A stretch of 64,000 nucleotides of DNA, from positions 1,860,001 to 1,924,000 of the forward strand of contig NZ_BMXT01000001.1 of assembly GCF_014651895.1 (NCBI RefSeq), in the 5' to 3' direction. The notes beneath the pieces were generated by a model that was not told the origin of the DNA, made no database searches, and saw nothing but the letters and a program-made list of their open reading frames with translations. The DNA comes from Rhodanobacter panaciterrae (GTDB lineage: Bacteria > Pseudomonadota > Gammaproteobacteria > Xanthomonadales > Rhodanobacteraceae). Both the position numbers and the translations under genes were made by a program. This document shows, one piece after another, positions 7,325 through 17,311 of the stretch (the stretch's first letter is position 1; each line of letters opens with the position of its first letter).

Positions 7325-9454
7325 ATGACCAAGCAGTATCTGAAGCCCCTGGCGCTGGCCCTGGCCGTAAGCCTGGGCCTGTCGCTGACCGCCTGCGGCA
7401 AGCAGGAGCCGGCCGCCAATGCGCCAGCACCGACCAGCACCGCACCGGCGCCTGCTAGCACCACCGCTGCGGCCGATCTCGGCAAGAGCATCTTCGATGT
7501 CAGCGAGCTCGACCCGACCATCAACGCCTGCCAGGACTTCAACGGCTTCGTCAACGCCAAGTGGGTTGCCGCCAACCCGATCCCGAACGATCAGACCAGC
7601 TGGGGTGCCTTCAACATGCTCAACGAGAGCAGCTTGAAGACCCAGCACGACATCGTCGACGACGCCAGCAAGAACGCCGACAGCGCCAAGGCCGGCTCGA
7701 TCGAGCAGAAGATCGGCTGGCTGTACCACTCCGGCATGGACGAGGCGACCATCGAGAAGAACGGCTTCGATCCGCTCAAGCCGAAGCTCGACGCGATCGC
7801 CGGTCTGAAGAGCGGCGACGACGTGGCCAACTTCATCACCCAGCGTTACGCCGAGGGCGACGGTCAGGTGTTCGAGTTCGGCTCCGGCGCCGACTTCCAG
7901 CATGCCGACATGCAGATCGCATACGCGAATGAGTCGGGCCTGGGCCTGCCGACCAAGGACTACTACACCAGTCCGGAGCACAAGGAACAGCGCGACGCGT
8001 ACGTCGCCTATATCGCCAAGTCGCTTGAGTTGACCGGCGTCACTGAGGCCGATGCGAAGCAGCAGGCCGACGACGTGCTGAAGTTCGAGACCCAGCTCGC
8101 CGCCGCCTCGCTGGCGCCGGTGGAAGAACGCGACCCGAAGAACCAGTACCACTTCGTCAGCGTCAAGGACGCCGACAAGGTCACCCCGCATTTCAACTGG
8201 GAAAAGTTCTTCACCGCCCAGGGCGTGACTGTCGACAAGGGCTTCTCGCTGTCGCAGCCGAAGTTCTTCGCGCAGTTCGACAAGATGCTGGCAAGCACCC
8301 CGGTCAGCCAGTGGCAGGCCTATCTGCGCTTCCACGCGATCGACGACGCCTCGCCGTATCTCAGCAAGAATTTCCAGGACAACAAGTTCGCGTTCTACGG
8401 CACCACGCTGTCCGGCCAGCCGCAGCAGAAGCCCCGCTGGAAGCGTGTGCTCAGCGCCGTCAACCAGGGCATGGGCCAGGCGCTTGGCCAGTTGTACGTG
8501 GCCAAGGAGTTCACTCCCGAGGCCAAGCAGCGTGCCGAGGAACTGGTCACCAACGTGCGCAATGCCCTGAAGGCACGCATCGAGAACCTCGACTGGATGA
8601 GCGCCGACACCAAGACCAAGGCGATCGACAAGTGGAACAAGTTCCTGCCGAAGATCGGCTACCCGGACAAGTGGCGCGACTGGTCCGGCCTGGATATCAA
8701 GCCGGATAACTACTACGCCAACGTCAAGGCTGCCGGCAAGTTCAACTACGAGTACGACATCGCCAAGATCGGCAAGCCGACCGACCGCAAGGAATGGGGC
8801 ATGACCCCGCAGACGGTCAACGCGTACTACAACCCGACCGACAACACGATCAACTTCCCGGCCGCGATCCTGCAGCCGCCGTTCTTCGACGCCAAGGCCG
8901 ACGACGCGATCAACTACGGTGGTATCGGCGCAGTAATCGGCCATGAGGCCAGCCACGGCTTCGACGACGAAGGCAGCCAGTTCGATGGCGACGGCAACCA
9001 GAAAGACTGGTGGACCAAGGCCGACAAGACCCAGTTCGAGGCCCGCACCGGCAAGCTGGTGGATCAGTTCAACGCCTATGCTCCGATCAAGAGCAAGCCT
9101 GACCTGCACGTCAACGGCAAGCTGACCCTCGGCGAGAACATCGGCGACCTGGGTGGCCTGAACGCGGCTTACGACGCGCTGCAGATGGCGTTGAAGTCCA
9201 ACCCGGAAGAGGCTTCGAAGCAGATCGACGGCTACAGCCAGGATCAGCGCTTCTTCCTCAACTGGGCTCGCGTGTGGCGTGGTTCCATGCGCGACAAGAC
9301 CGCCGAGCTGCTGATCAACACCAACCCGCACGCCCCGGAATCGCTGCGTGCGATCGGTGCACCGTCCAACATGCCGGCCTTCGCCACCGCGTTCCAGTGC
9401 AAGCCGGGCGACGCGATGGTGCGCGCGGACGACAAGCAGGTGAAGATCTGGTAA
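7325..9454 (+). CDS. pepO: M13-family (neprilysin/PepO) metallopeptidase, lipoprotein
   Basis: A 709-residue zinc endopeptidase. The N-terminus is a lipoprotein signal with lipobox LTAC (C24), followed by a linker rich in Ala, Pro and Thr, so the enzyme should be anchored to a membrane in the periplasm. The zinc site is H540-E541-xx-H544 (VIGHEASHGFDDEG), with E604 of the ENIGDLGG motif as third ligand. NAYYNPT upstream is the substrate-binding stretch of the family. The start was placed at the ATG preceded by GAGGGA, five bases away. A second copy without lipobox sits 47 kb downstream. A strong terminator follows. Confidence 0.95.
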   Translation: MTKQYLKPLALALAVSLGLSLTACGKQEPAANAPAPTSTAPAPASTTAAADLGKSIFDVSELDPTINACQDFNGFVNAKWVAANPIPNDQTSWGAFNMLNESSLKTQHDIVDDASKNADSAKAGSIEQKIGWLYHSGMDEATIEKNGFDPLKPKLDAIAGLKSGDDVANFITQRYAEGDGQVFEFGSGADFQHADMQIAYANESGLGLPTKDYYTSPEHKEQRDAYVAYIAKSLELTGVTEADAKQQADDVLKFETQLAAASLAPVEERDPKNQYHFVSVKDADKVTPHFNWEKFFTAQGVTVDKGFSLSQPKFFAQFDKMLASTPVSQWQAYLRFHAIDDASPYLSKNFQDNKFAFYGTTLSGQPQQKPRWKRVLSAVNQGMGQALGQLYVAKEFTPEAKQRAEELVTNVRNALKARIENLDWMSADTKTKAIDKWNKFLPKIGYPDKWRDWSGLDIKPDNYYANVKAAGKFNYEYDIAKIGKPTDRKEWGMTPQTVNAYYNPTDNTINFPAAILQPPFFDAKADDAINYGGIGAVIGHEASHGFDDEGSQFDGDGNQKDWWTKADKTQFEARTGKLVDQFNAYAPIKSKPDLHVNGKLTLGENIGDLGGLNAAYDALQMALKSNPEEASKQIDGYSQDQRFFLNWARVWRGSMRDKTAELLINTNPHAPESLRAIGAPSNMPAFATAFQCKPGDAMVRADDKQVKIW

Positions 9455-9499
9455 TCCGCTGCCCCTGAGTGCCGCAGGCCATCGCGGCACGAAGACCGA

Positions 9500-9531
9500 G
9501 GCCCCGCATGCAAATGCGGGGCCTTTTTGTT
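9500..9531 (+). terminator. Intrinsic terminator after the M13 peptidase gene
   Basis: A perfect 10-bp GC-rich stem (GGCCCCGCAT paired with ATGCGGGGCC) with a GCAA tetraloop, followed by TTTTTGTT. It lies 46 bp after the stop codon. Confidence 0.92.
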
Positions 9532-9596
9532 GGCGCCGTATCACCAGCGTTCGATGGTTTTGCCTCGCAGGCACGCACCAGCAATATTTAGGTATT

Positions 9597-9615
9597 GCAA
9601 ATCATTCTCATTAAA
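9597..9615 (-). promoter_or_regulatory. Fur box before the siderophore receptor
   Basis: Read on the minus strand this is TTTAATGAGAATGATTTGC, close to the classical Fur 19-mer with its AATGAGAATGATT core. It sits in the only AT-rich patch before a Fiu-type receptor gene, where Fe-Fur repression is expected. It lies about 225 bp from the chosen receptor start, so the leader is unusually long. Confidence 0.8.
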
Positions 9616-9840
9616 AATATCGTATGCACATGCCCTGGTCCATTCGCGCAGCGATAGGCACCGGCACGTTTCACGAATTCAGATCCCTGCCACGGCAGCA
9701 CACCGATGCCCACACAGCTACCCGCTGTGCGTGTTTTCGGCTGGCCCGAAATCCTGCATCCAGCCACTGCGACATTCCCGCATTCGCCAGACCCGCCAGG
9801 CCCTGTCGACACGCAGCACCCATTCATTACTGGACCCTTC

Positions 9841-12180
9841 ATGGCCTTCATCAACAGCCGCAAGCACCCGACTATCCATCGCAAGTCCGCTTCGACGTCC
9901 GGTATGGTGACCGCAGCCACTCTGCTCACTGGCCTGGCACTGGCCTTTCCGGCGACTGCCACGGACACACCTGCGTCGTTCACTGATGCCCAGGTCACCA
10001 ACGCGAAGAACCTGCCGGGTGTGAAAGTGGAAGCCACCACCAACGACTATCGCGTCGATCAGCTGTCCTCACCGAAATTCACCCAGCCGCTGCTTGACAC
10101 CACGCAGACCATCAGCGTGATCAGCAAGGAGCTGATCCAGCAGCAAGGCGCCACCACGCTGACCGAGGCGCTGCGCAACAGCCCCGGCGTGGGGACGTTC
10201 TACGCTGGCGAGAACGGCACGACATCGACTGGCGATGCGATCACCATGCGCGGCTTCGATACGTCGAACAGCATCTTCGTCGACGGCGTGCGCGACCTCG
10301 GCTCGATCTCGCGCGACGTGTTCAACATCGAACAGATCGAAGTGACCAAGGGCCCGGCCAGCACCGACAACGGGCGCACCGCGCCGACCGGCTCGATCAA
10401 CATGGTCAGCAAGCAGCCGAACCTGCGTGACAGCATCGCGGCCTCGGTTTCCTACGGCAGTGGCGATCACAAGCGCAGCACCGCGGACTGGAACCAGCGC
10501 ATCGGCAGCAACGCCGCCTTCCGCCTCAACGTGATGGGCCAGGACAGCGGCGTACCAGGCCGCGACAAGGTCGAGAACAACCGCTGGGGCGTGGCGCCGT
10601 CGCTGGCGTTCGGCCTCGGCACGGCAACCCGTGTGTATCTCGATTACCTGCACGTCAAGCAGAACAACCTACCTGACGGTGGCGTGCCCACCATCGGCCT
10701 GCCCGGCTACAGCAGCCCGGATCCGGCGCGCCCGCAGATCGGCAGCGCGCCGATGGTCGATTCCAGCAACTTCTACGGCACCGACGCCGACCACGACCAC
10801 GTCAACGCCGACATGTTCACCGCGCGCATCGAGCATGACTTCTCGCCCGACGTGGCGCTACACAACACCCTGCGCTGGGGACGCACGCACGAGGATTACC
10901 TGCTCACCTCGTTCATGGCCAGCGCGGCCAACCTGCTGACGCCGAACATCAACGACCCATCCACCTGGACGCTCGCGCGCAGCAACCCAACGTTCAAGGA
11001 TCAGACCAACCGCATCCTGACCAACCAGACCAATCTGACGGTCAACTTCGATACCGGCGCGATCACCCACAACCTGAGTGCCGGCATCGAGCTGACCCAG
11101 GAGAAGCTGACCACCATCGGCATGGCCACCACCCCACTTGGCGCGTTGTGGCCGGCTGCGAATCTGTACGACCCCAATCCGAACGTGGCAAACCCCGCCT
11201 ACGGCCCGAACGGAACCTACAGCGCAGGCAAGACCGATACCGCGGCAGCCTATCTGTTCGACACCTTGAAGTTCGGCGAGCACTGGCAGGTCAATGCCGG
11301 CGTGCGGCTGGACAACTACACCACCGACTTCACCAGCGTGGTGACCTGCGGCACGTCCAAGACCGCCCCGGCCTGCGGCAGCCTGCCGACCGGCAGCCCG
11401 GTGTCTGGCGTCAACACCAGCCAGTCCGACAACCTGTTCAACTACAAGCTCGGCGTGCTCTACAAGCCAGTCGCCAACGGCAGCATCTACGCCAACTTTG
11501 CCGTGTCCGCGCAACCACCGGGTGGCAGCAGCCTGTCGCTCAGTTCGGCCGCCAACAGCGCCGACAACCCGATCTTCGCCCCGCAAAAGGCCCGCACCAC
11601 CGAAGTCGGCACCAAGTGGGATCTGCTCGGCGAGCGACTACTGCTGACCGGGGCGCTTTATCGCACCGTCGTCAGCAATGACGTGGTGCAGGATCCGGTC
11701 GATCTGCAGTATTACCAGGTCGGCAAAAAGCGCGTGCAAGGCATCGAGCTGAGCGCGGTCGGCAAGCTCACCGACACCTGGGCGGTGAGCGCCGGCTACA
11801 CCACGATGAACGCCAACGTGGCGAATGGTCCGAATGTCTCCCAGGACGGTTCCAGCGATCTGGCCTATACGCCCAAGAGCGCGTTTACAGCATGGACCAC
11901 CTGGCGCCTGCCGTTCGACCTGACGATCGGTGGCGGCGCCCGCTATTCGGGCGAGATGAAGCGCGGCACCGACGGCGCGATCGGCACGCCAGCGTTCACC
12001 GAGGCGTATTGGGTGTTCGACGCGATGGCCAGCTACGCGGTCAACAAACACTTCGACCTGCAATTGAACCTGTACAACCTGTTCGACAAGAGCTACGTCG
12101 CGGCGATCAACAAGAGCGGTTACCGTTACACCCCGGGCGCGCCGCGTTCGGCCATGCTCACCGCCAACTTCCGCTTCTGA
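9841..12180 (+). CDS. fiu: TonB-dependent catecholate siderophore receptor, Fiu-like
   Basis: A 779-residue outer-membrane receptor with signal peptide (residues about 1-40), a plug domain ([22 protein letters not shown], then [19 protein letters not shown]) and a 22-strand-type barrel ending in [10 protein letters not shown] and a terminal phenylalanine (ANFRF). Many segments match E. coli Fiu almost word for word, such as [21 protein letters not shown] and [11 protein letters not shown], so uptake of ferric monomeric catechols is likely. The start was set at [10 protein letters not shown] because it directly precedes a good signal peptide; a frame-open extension to 9706 is less likely. A Fur box lies upstream and a PKHD hydroxylase gene follows. 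Confidence 0.93.
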   Translation: MAFINSRKHPTIHRKSASTSGMVTAATLLTGLALAFPATATDTPASFTDAQVTNAKNLPGVKVEATTNDYRVDQLSSPKFTQPLLDTTQTISVISKELIQQQGATTLTEALRNSPGVGTFYAGENGTTSTGDAITMRGFDTSNSIFVDGVRDLGSISRDVFNIEQIEVTKGPASTDNGRTAPTGSINMVSKQPNLRDSIAASVSYGSGDHKRSTADWNQRIGSNAAFRLNVMGQDSGVPGRDKVENNRWGVAPSLAFGLGTATRVYLDYLHVKQNNLPDGGVPTIGLPGYSSPDPARPQIGSAPMVDSSNFYGTDADHDHVNADMFTARIEHDFSPDVALHNTLRWGRTHEDYLLTSFMASAANLLTPNINDPSTWTLARSNPTFKDQTNRILTNQTNLTVNFDTGAITHNLSAGIELTQEKLTTIGMATTPLGALWPAANLYDPNPNVANPAYGPNGTYSAGKTDTAAAYLFDTLKFGEHWQVNAGVRLDNYTTDFTSVVTCGTSKTAPACGSLPTGSPVSGVNTSQSDNLFNYKLGVLYKPVANGSIYANFAVSAQPPGGSSLSLSSAANSADNPIFAPQKARTTEVGTKWDLLGERLLLTGALYRTVVSNDVVQDPVDLQYYQVGKKRVQGIELSAVGKLTDTWAVSAGYTTMNANVANGPNVSQDGSSDLAYTPKSAFTAWTTWRLPFDLTIGGGARYSGEMKRGTDGAIGTPAFTEAYWVFDAMASYAVNKHFDLQLNLYNLFDKSYVAAINKSGYRYTPGAPRSAMLTANFRF

Positions 12181-12194
12181 CGTTTGCGTTGCAG

Positions 12195-12216
12195 CCCTTC
12201 TCCTTCCGGAGAAGGG
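12195..12216. repeat. Short CT-rich palindrome in the receptor-hydroxylase gap
   Basis: A 9-bp perfect inverted repeat, CCCTTCTCC and GGAGAAGGG, with loop TTCC. It resembles the CT-rich palindromes scattered between genes in Xanthomonadales and the larger repeat between sufD and sufS in this window. It has no U-tract, so it could stabilise or tune the transcript rather than end it. Confidence 0.6.
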
Positions 12217-12233
12217 CCACTCAGGAACCCGCC

Positions 12234-12914
12234 ATGCTGCTGCACATCCCCGACGTCCTCAGCCGCGAACAGGTCATTCAGGTGCGTGCCGCGCTTGACG
12301 GCGCCGATTGGACCGACGGTCGCGAAACTGTCGGCGCGCAGGGCGCACAAGTGAAACGCAACCAGCAGTTGCCGGACGCATCGCCGTTGCGACAGCATCT
12401 GGGCCAAATTGTGTCGTCGGCGCTGGCGAAACACCCGCTCTATCACGCGGCGACACTGCCGCTGCGCACGCTGCCGCCGCGCTTCAACCGCTACGAGGGT
12501 GGCGGTCATTACGGTTTCCATGTCGATGGTGCAGTGATGGCGCTTCCCGTCGACGCCGGCCAGCTGCGCAGCGACATCTCCTGCACGCTGTTCCTCAGCG
12601 AACCGGGCGATTACGACGGCGGCGAGTTGATCGTCAGCGACACCTACGGCGAGCACGAGGTGAAATTGTCGGCCGGCGACCTGATCGTCTATCCCTCCAG
12701 CAGCCTGCACCGGGTACAGCCGGTCACGCGCGGCGCCAGGCTGGCGGCGTTCTTCTGGGTGCAAAGCCTGATCCGCGACGACAGCCGACGCCGCCTGCTG
12801 TTCGAGCTGGACACCTCGATCCAGACCCTGACCCAATCCGGCGCCGATGCCGACGCGCTGCTGCAGCTGACCGGCATCTATCACAACCTGCTGCGCCAGT
12901 GGGCGGAAACCTGA
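12234..12914 (+). CDS. piuC: PKHD-type Fe(II)/2-oxoglutarate hydroxylase, PiuC/YbiX family
   Basis: A 226-residue protein with the double-stranded beta-helix fold of 2-oxoglutarate dioxygenases. The iron ligands are H96 and D98 (HVDGA) and H159 (LHRV), and R169 is placed to bind 2-oxoglutarate. The family is encoded next to Fiu/PiuA-type receptors (ybiX-fiu in E. coli, piuA-piuC in Pseudomonas), and the same arrangement is seen here 53 bp after the receptor. Its substrate is not established. The start has AGGAA seven bases upstream; the longer open frame into the receptor gene is spurious. Confidence 0.92.
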   Translation: MLLHIPDVLSREQVIQVRAALDGADWTDGRETVGAQGAQVKRNQQLPDASPLRQHLGQIVSSALAKHPLYHAATLPLRTLPPRFNRYEGGGHYGFHVDGAVMALPVDAGQLRSDISCTLFLSEPGDYDGGELIVSDTYGEHEVKLSAGDLIVYPSSSLHRVQPVTRGARLAAFFWVQSLIRDDSRRRLLFELDTSIQTLTQSGADADALLQLTGIYHNLLRQWAET

Positions 12915-13014
12915 GCAGCAACGACGTCCGCAGCGGCTGATTGCATCATCAGCTGTTCCCACCACGCGTCGCGGGGCGGATAATCGTCGGCCCTTGATGC
13001 AACGCGGCTGAATA

Positions 13015-15855
13015 ATGTTCGTACCTGGTCAACGCTGGATCTCCTCTGCCGAACCCGAGCTCGGCCTCGGCACCGTATTGCGCGTCGAAGGGCGCGGAGT
13101 GCAGGTGCTGTTCGCCAAGGCCGGGGTGCTGCGCCCCTACGCGATGGACTCCGCGCCGCTGCTGCGCGCCGAGTTCCGCGCCGGCCAGCGCGTGGCCGGC
13201 AAGGGCATCGCGTTTCTGGTCGAGCGTGTCGAAATTCGCGACGAGTTGCTGATCTACCGCGGCGAAGGCCGTGAACTGGAAGAAGGCCAGCTCGACGACG
13301 AGCAGAGCGTGAGCCAGGCTGACGATCGCCTGATCGGCGGCCGCACCGATGCGGTCGCACAGTTCGAGCTGCGCCTGGAAGGTCTCAAGCGGCGTGCCGA
13401 AGCACGCCGTTCGCCGATGTGGGGCCTCGGTGCCGCGCGAATCGGGTTGGTGCCGCACCAGCTGCGCGTGGCGGGCATTGCTTCCGCGCGTCGACCGCCG
13501 CGAGTGCTGCTGGCCGATGAAGTCGGCCTCGGCAAGACCATCGAGGCGGGCATGATCATCGCGCGCCAGCTCGCCACCGGCCGCGCTTCGCGTGTGCTGC
13601 TGCTGCTGCCCGATACGTTGGTATACCAGTGGTTCGTCGAACTGCTGCGCCGCTTCAATCTCAGCTTCGCGATCTACGACGAGGAGCGCTGCGAGGCGCT
13701 GGAGCAGTCCGGCGACGACAGCAATCCGTTCGAGGACGAGCAGCTGGTGATCGCCGACTTCGGCTTTCTCGAAAATTCGCCGAAACACGCGCAGCAATTG
13801 CTGGATGCGCCGTGGGATCTACTGGTGGTCGATGAGGCGCACCATCTGGCCTGGTCGCCGGAGGCCGCCAGCCCGCGCTACACGATGGTGGAACGACTGG
13901 CTGCCGCGATTCCCGGCGTGATCCTGCTCACCGCCACCCCGGAACAGCTCGGCCGCAGTGGCCACTTCGCCCGTCTGCGCCTGCTCGATCCACAGCGTTA
14001 TCACGACCTGGACGGCTATCTGGCCGAGGCCGATACCTATCAGGGGCTGTCGAAGATTGCCGACCAGTTGCTCGACGGCAAGGCGCTCGACGATGCCCAG
14101 CGTGCCACGCTCGCCGAGGCCTTCCACGGCGACGCGGCACTCACCGCGCAACTGGCCGAATCGACCAAGCCGGCCAACGCGCGCGAACTGCTCGCCGCAC
14201 TGATCGACCGCCACGGCACCGGCCGCGCAATGTTCCGCAACAACCGCGCCGGCGTTGGCGGCTTTCCCAAGCGCCTGCCCGAATGGCATCTGCTGGATGC
14301 CGACACGCTGGAGGAGAACACCCGCCAGTCGCTGCTGGCCGAATTCCATGCCGATATCCAGCAACCGCCGGCCTTGATCGAAGTCGACTACAGCGCCGAT
14401 CCGCGCATCGACACCCTGATCGCCCTGCTCGATAAACACCCGCAGGACAAGTTCCTGCTGATCTGCCGCAGCCAGGCCAAGGTGCTGGCGCTGGAAGACG
14501 TGCTGCGCACGCGCAGCGGCGTCGGCGTGGCGCGTTTCCACGAAGGCCTCGGCATCGTGCAGCGCGACCGCAATGCCGCGTACTTCGCCCAGCCCGATGG
14601 CGCGCGCCTGTTGCTGTGCTCGGAGATCGGCTCGGAGGGTCGCAACTTCCAGTTCGCGCACCGCTTGATCCTGTGGGATCTGCCACTGGATCCGGATTTG
14701 CTCGAACAGCGCATCGGCCGACTCGACCGGATCGGCCAGAAGCACGACATCAACATCCACATCCTGGCCGTCGCCGACAGCGCGCAGCATGTGCTGGCGC
14801 GCTGGTACGACGAAGGCGTCAATGCGTTCCGCATGAGTCCGGCCGACGGCCGCGAACTGCTGCGCCGTTATGGCGAGCCGCTGGCCCGGCTGGCCGACGA
14901 ACACGCGCGCGGCGACGACAACCGCGACCAGGAACTCGACGTGCTGCTGGCCGAGACCGCCGCCAGTCACGAGCAGATGGCAGAGTTGATCCGCGGCGGT
15001 CGCGATCATCTGCTGGAACTGGCGGCCAGCCGCGACCTGCACGCCGACGAACTGCAGCAGGCGTTTGCGCGCGAGGATTTCGATCCGGGCCGCGATGCGT
15101 TCGTGCAGCGCCTGCTGGAAGCGTTCGGCATCCACGCCGAGGAGCTCGGCGGCCAGGTGCTGCTGCTCGATCCGCAATACCTGTCCACCGATGCCCTGCC
15201 CGGCTTTGCCGAGGGTCCGCAGTCGGTGACGTTCGCGCGCGAGGTGGCCTTGTCGCGCGAAGAGCTGCCGCTGCTGCGGCTGGATCACCCGCTGGTCGCC
15301 GGCGCGATGGATCTGGCACTGTCGGGCGAACAAGGCAACGCGGCCTTCATGGTCGACGATGTGCTGCCACCGCGTACCGCCTTGCTGCAAGCGGTCTATG
15401 TGCTCGAGTGTGTGGCCGACCGCCGACTGGATGCCGAGCGCTTCCTGCCGACCCTGCCGATCGTGGTCACCGTCGATACTCGATTGGCCGAGCGTGCCGA
15501 TTTCGCGCCCAGCGAGGTCGCCCTGCGCAAGGCCGGCGACCGCAATATCGAAGTGGTGCGTTATCGCAAGTTCCTCGGCAAGCTGGTGCCACCGATGCTG
15601 GAGCGCGCCGAAGTCCTCGCCACCACGCGCGGACAGACCAGCATCGATGAGGCACTGAACCTCGCTACTGAGACGCTGGATGCGGAACTGTCGCGCCTGC
15701 TTGCGCTGCGCGCGGTGAACCCGTCGATCAGCGAAACGGAAATCACCGCCGTGGCTGACGAACGCACCCAGCTACTGGCTGCGTTGCCACAATCCCGTCT
15801 GCGGCTAGATGCGGTGCGCTTCGTAGTCAGCGCGGACTTCCTCGCGCTGCGCTGA
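13015..15855 (+). CDS. rapA: RNA polymerase-recycling ATPase RapA (HepA)
   Basis: A 946-residue SWI2/SNF2 ATPase, close to the usual length of about 970. Tudor-like N-terminal domains (residues 1-110) are followed by the helicase core with Walker A GLGKT (171-175), DEAH (273-276), and motifs V/VI in the second RecA domain (SEIGSEGRNFQFAHRLILWDLP and QRIGRLDRIGQ). The C-terminal domain binds RNA polymerase in the family. It releases RNA polymerase from post-termination complexes. The gene is alone, with 100 bp of upstream space, and converges with the permease gene. Confidence 0.96.
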   Translation: MFVPGQRWISSAEPELGLGTVLRVEGRGVQVLFAKAGVLRPYAMDSAPLLRAEFRAGQRVAGKGIAFLVERVEIRDELLIYRGEGRELEEGQLDDEQSVSQADDRLIGGRTDAVAQFELRLEGLKRRAEARRSPMWGLGAARIGLVPHQLRVAGIASARRPPRVLLADEVGLGKTIEAGMIIARQLATGRASRVLLLLPDTLVYQWFVELLRRFNLSFAIYDEERCEALEQSGDDSNPFEDEQLVIADFGFLENSPKHAQQLLDAPWDLLVVDEAHHLAWSPEAASPRYTMVERLAAAIPGVILLTATPEQLGRSGHFARLRLLDPQRYHDLDGYLAEADTYQGLSKIADQLLDGKALDDAQRATLAEAFHGDAALTAQLAESTKPANARELLAALIDRHGTGRAMFRNNRAGVGGFPKRLPEWHLLDADTLEENTRQSLLAEFHADIQQPPALIEVDYSADPRIDTLIALLDKHPQDKFLLICRSQAKVLALEDVLRTRSGVGVARFHEGLGIVQRDRNAAYFAQPDGARLLLCSEIGSEGRNFQFAHRLILWDLPLDPDLLEQRIGRLDRIGQKHDINIHILAVADSAQHVLARWYDEGVNAFRMSPADGRELLRRYGEPLARLADEHARGDDNRDQELDVLLAETAASHEQMAELIRGGRDHLLELAASRDLHADELQQAFAREDFDPGRDAFVQRLLEAFGIHAEELGGQVLLLDPQYLSTDALPGFAEGPQSVTFAREVALSREELPLLRLDHPLVAGAMDLALSGEQGNAAFMVDDVLPPRTALLQAVYVLECVADRRLDAERFLPTLPIVVTVDTRLAERADFAPSEVALRKAGDRNIEVVRYRKFLGKLVPPMLERAEVLATTRGQTSIDEALNLATETLDAELSRLLALRAVNPSISETEITAVADERTQLLAALPQSRLRLDAVRFVVSADFLALR

Positions 15856-15894
15856 TCCACGATCCGTACATGGTGCCGCCATCGACGCACTGAA

Positions 15895-15912
15895 CTGCCG
15901 CCGTGGCGGCAG
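15895..15912. terminator. Terminator-like hairpin between rapA and the permease
   Basis: CTGCCGCC and GGCGGCAG form an 8-bp inverted repeat between two convergent genes. It lacks a U-tract on either strand, so it may rely on Rho or simply protect 3' ends. Confidence 0.35.
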
Positions 15913-15915
15913 CGG

Positions 15916-17286
15916 CTATACCGTGGCTGTACTGGGCTCGGCCTCGAGCATGTTGCGATCCACGCCGAAAACCTTGTACGCCACCGTCAGCAACGCGATC
16001 CATACCACGCCCACGTACAGCGCCACGCGGGTATCCGGACTGTAGCCGAGCATCACCAGCACGAAGGCGAGGAAGGCCAGGCACACCACGCTGCTCAACG
16101 GAAAGCAGCGCAACCGGAACGGTAACGGCGCAGGCAGCTGTCGACGGAAGCGCCAATGCGCCACCAGCACCATGCCCCAGGTCCACACTGTGTTGAACGC
16201 TAGGATCGACATCATCATGCCGAAGATGCGCCCCGGCACCAGGTAGTTCAGCAGCACGCCCACCATCAGGAACACCAGCGTCACCAGCACGCCGCGCACC
16301 GGCACGCCCTGCCGGCTCAGACGCTGCATGGCCAGCGGCGCTTGCCCCTTGATCGACAGGCTGTGCAGCATGCGGCTGCCGCTGAACGTGGTGGAGTTGA
16401 AGCTGGACAGCGCCGCGGTGATCACCACGAAGTTGATCAGCCCCGCCGCCTTGGGAATGCCCAACTTGGCGAACGTGCTGACGAATGGGCTGCCCTGCGT
16501 ACCCAGTTCGTTCCACGGATAGATCGCCATGATCACGAACAGCGCGCCCACGTAGAAAATCAGGATGCGCCAGATCACCGAGTTGACCGCGCGTGGGATC
16601 GTGCGCTCGGGCTGTGCCGCCTCGGCCGCTGCCATGCCGATCGTCTCGATGCCGCCGAAGGAGAACACCAGCACCGGCAACGCCAGCACCATGCCGGTCA
16701 CCCCGTTCGGGAACCAGCCACCGTGCGACCACAGGTTCGACACGCCCAGCGGACGGCCGCCGTTGCCCCAGCCCAGCCAGATGATCGCGGCGCCGCCGGC
16801 GATCATCAGCACCACCGTCAGCACCTTGATCAGCGCAAACCAGAATTCCATCTCGCCGTACACCTTCACCGCCAGCAGGTTCAGGCCACCGATCATCGCC
16901 ACGCTGCCGAACGCCCATATCCATTGCGGCCAGTCGGGAAACCACGCCTTCATGTAGATGCCCACCGCCGTACTCTCGGCAATGCCCACACCCATCATCA
17001 GGATCCAGTAGTTCCAGCCGGTGAGATAACCGGCGAACGGGCCGAGGTAGCGATGCGCATAGGTGCTGAACGAACCGGCCACCGGGTCGTGCACGGCCAT
17101 CTCGCCCAGCGCGCGCATGATGATGAAGATCATCGCGCCGCCGAACAGATAGGCGAACAGCACCGACGGCCCAGCCAGCTTGATCGTGCTGGCCGAGCCG
17201 AGAAACAGGCCCGCGCCGATGCACATGCCTAGCGCCATGAAGGTGATATGGCGCGGGTTGAGGTTGCGCTGCAGGTGTTGGGTCAT
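15916..17286 (-). CDS. Amino acid permease of the APC superfamily (AAT family)
   Basis: A 456-residue protein with about 12 membrane helices. Helix 1 has the conserved GMCIGAGLFLGS substrate-binding break and helix 6 has VFSFGGIETIGMAAAEA, followed by PERTIPRAVNSV; these are typical of the AAT group (AroP, ProY, CycA). Proton-coupled uptake of an amino acid across the inner membrane is expected. The sequence most resembles ProY or aromatic permeases to my eye, but I cannot fix the substrate. It lies 25 bp after the rhomboid gene on the same strand and may share its transcript. Confidence 0.93.
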   Translation of the reverse strand: MTQHLQRNLNPRHITFMALGMCIGAGLFLGSASTIKLAGPSVLFAYLFGGAMIFIIMRALGEMAVHDPVAGSFSTYAHRYLGPFAGYLTGWNYWILMMGVGIAESTAVGIYMKAWFPDWPQWIWAFGSVAMIGGLNLLAVKVYGEMEFWFALIKVLTVVLMIAGGAAIIWLGWGNGGRPLGVSNLWSHGGWFPNGVTGMVLALPVLVFSFGGIETIGMAAAEAAQPERTIPRAVNSVIWRILIFYVGALFVIMAIYPWNELGTQGSPFVSTFAKLGIPKAAGLINFVVITAALSSFNSTTFSGSRMLHSLSIKGQAPLAMQRLSRQGVPVRGVLVTLVFLMVGVLLNYLVPGRIFGMMMSILAFNTVWTWGMVLVAHWRFRRQLPAPLPFRLRCFPLSSVVCLAFLAFVLVMLGYSPDTRVALYVGVVWIALLTVAYKVFGVDRNMLEAEPSTATV

Positions 17287-17311
17287 ACGGGATACCGGTG
17301 GAAGTAAAGAG

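Larger units (their letters stand above)
9455..9840. other. Intergenic region: terminator, Fur box and long leader
   Basis: A 386-bp stretch between the M13 peptidase and the siderophore receptor. It holds a strong intrinsic terminator, an AT-rich promoter-like patch (about 9581-9625) with a Fur box, and then about 220 bp of GC-rich leader before the receptor ATG. Open frames inside the leader read into the receptor gene out of frame and have no family resemblance, so I do not call them. Confidence 0.7.

Noticed and set aside
6785..9574. 929-codon open frame on the minus strand
   Set aside because: It lies antisense to the M13 peptidase gene and spans its terminator. Its composition is that of a GC-rich shadow frame (Val, Arg, Leu, Gly) with no domain motif.
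9624..9986. 120-codon open frame in the receptor leader
   Set aside because: It crosses the receptor start in another frame and shows no family likeness; considered a chance frame.
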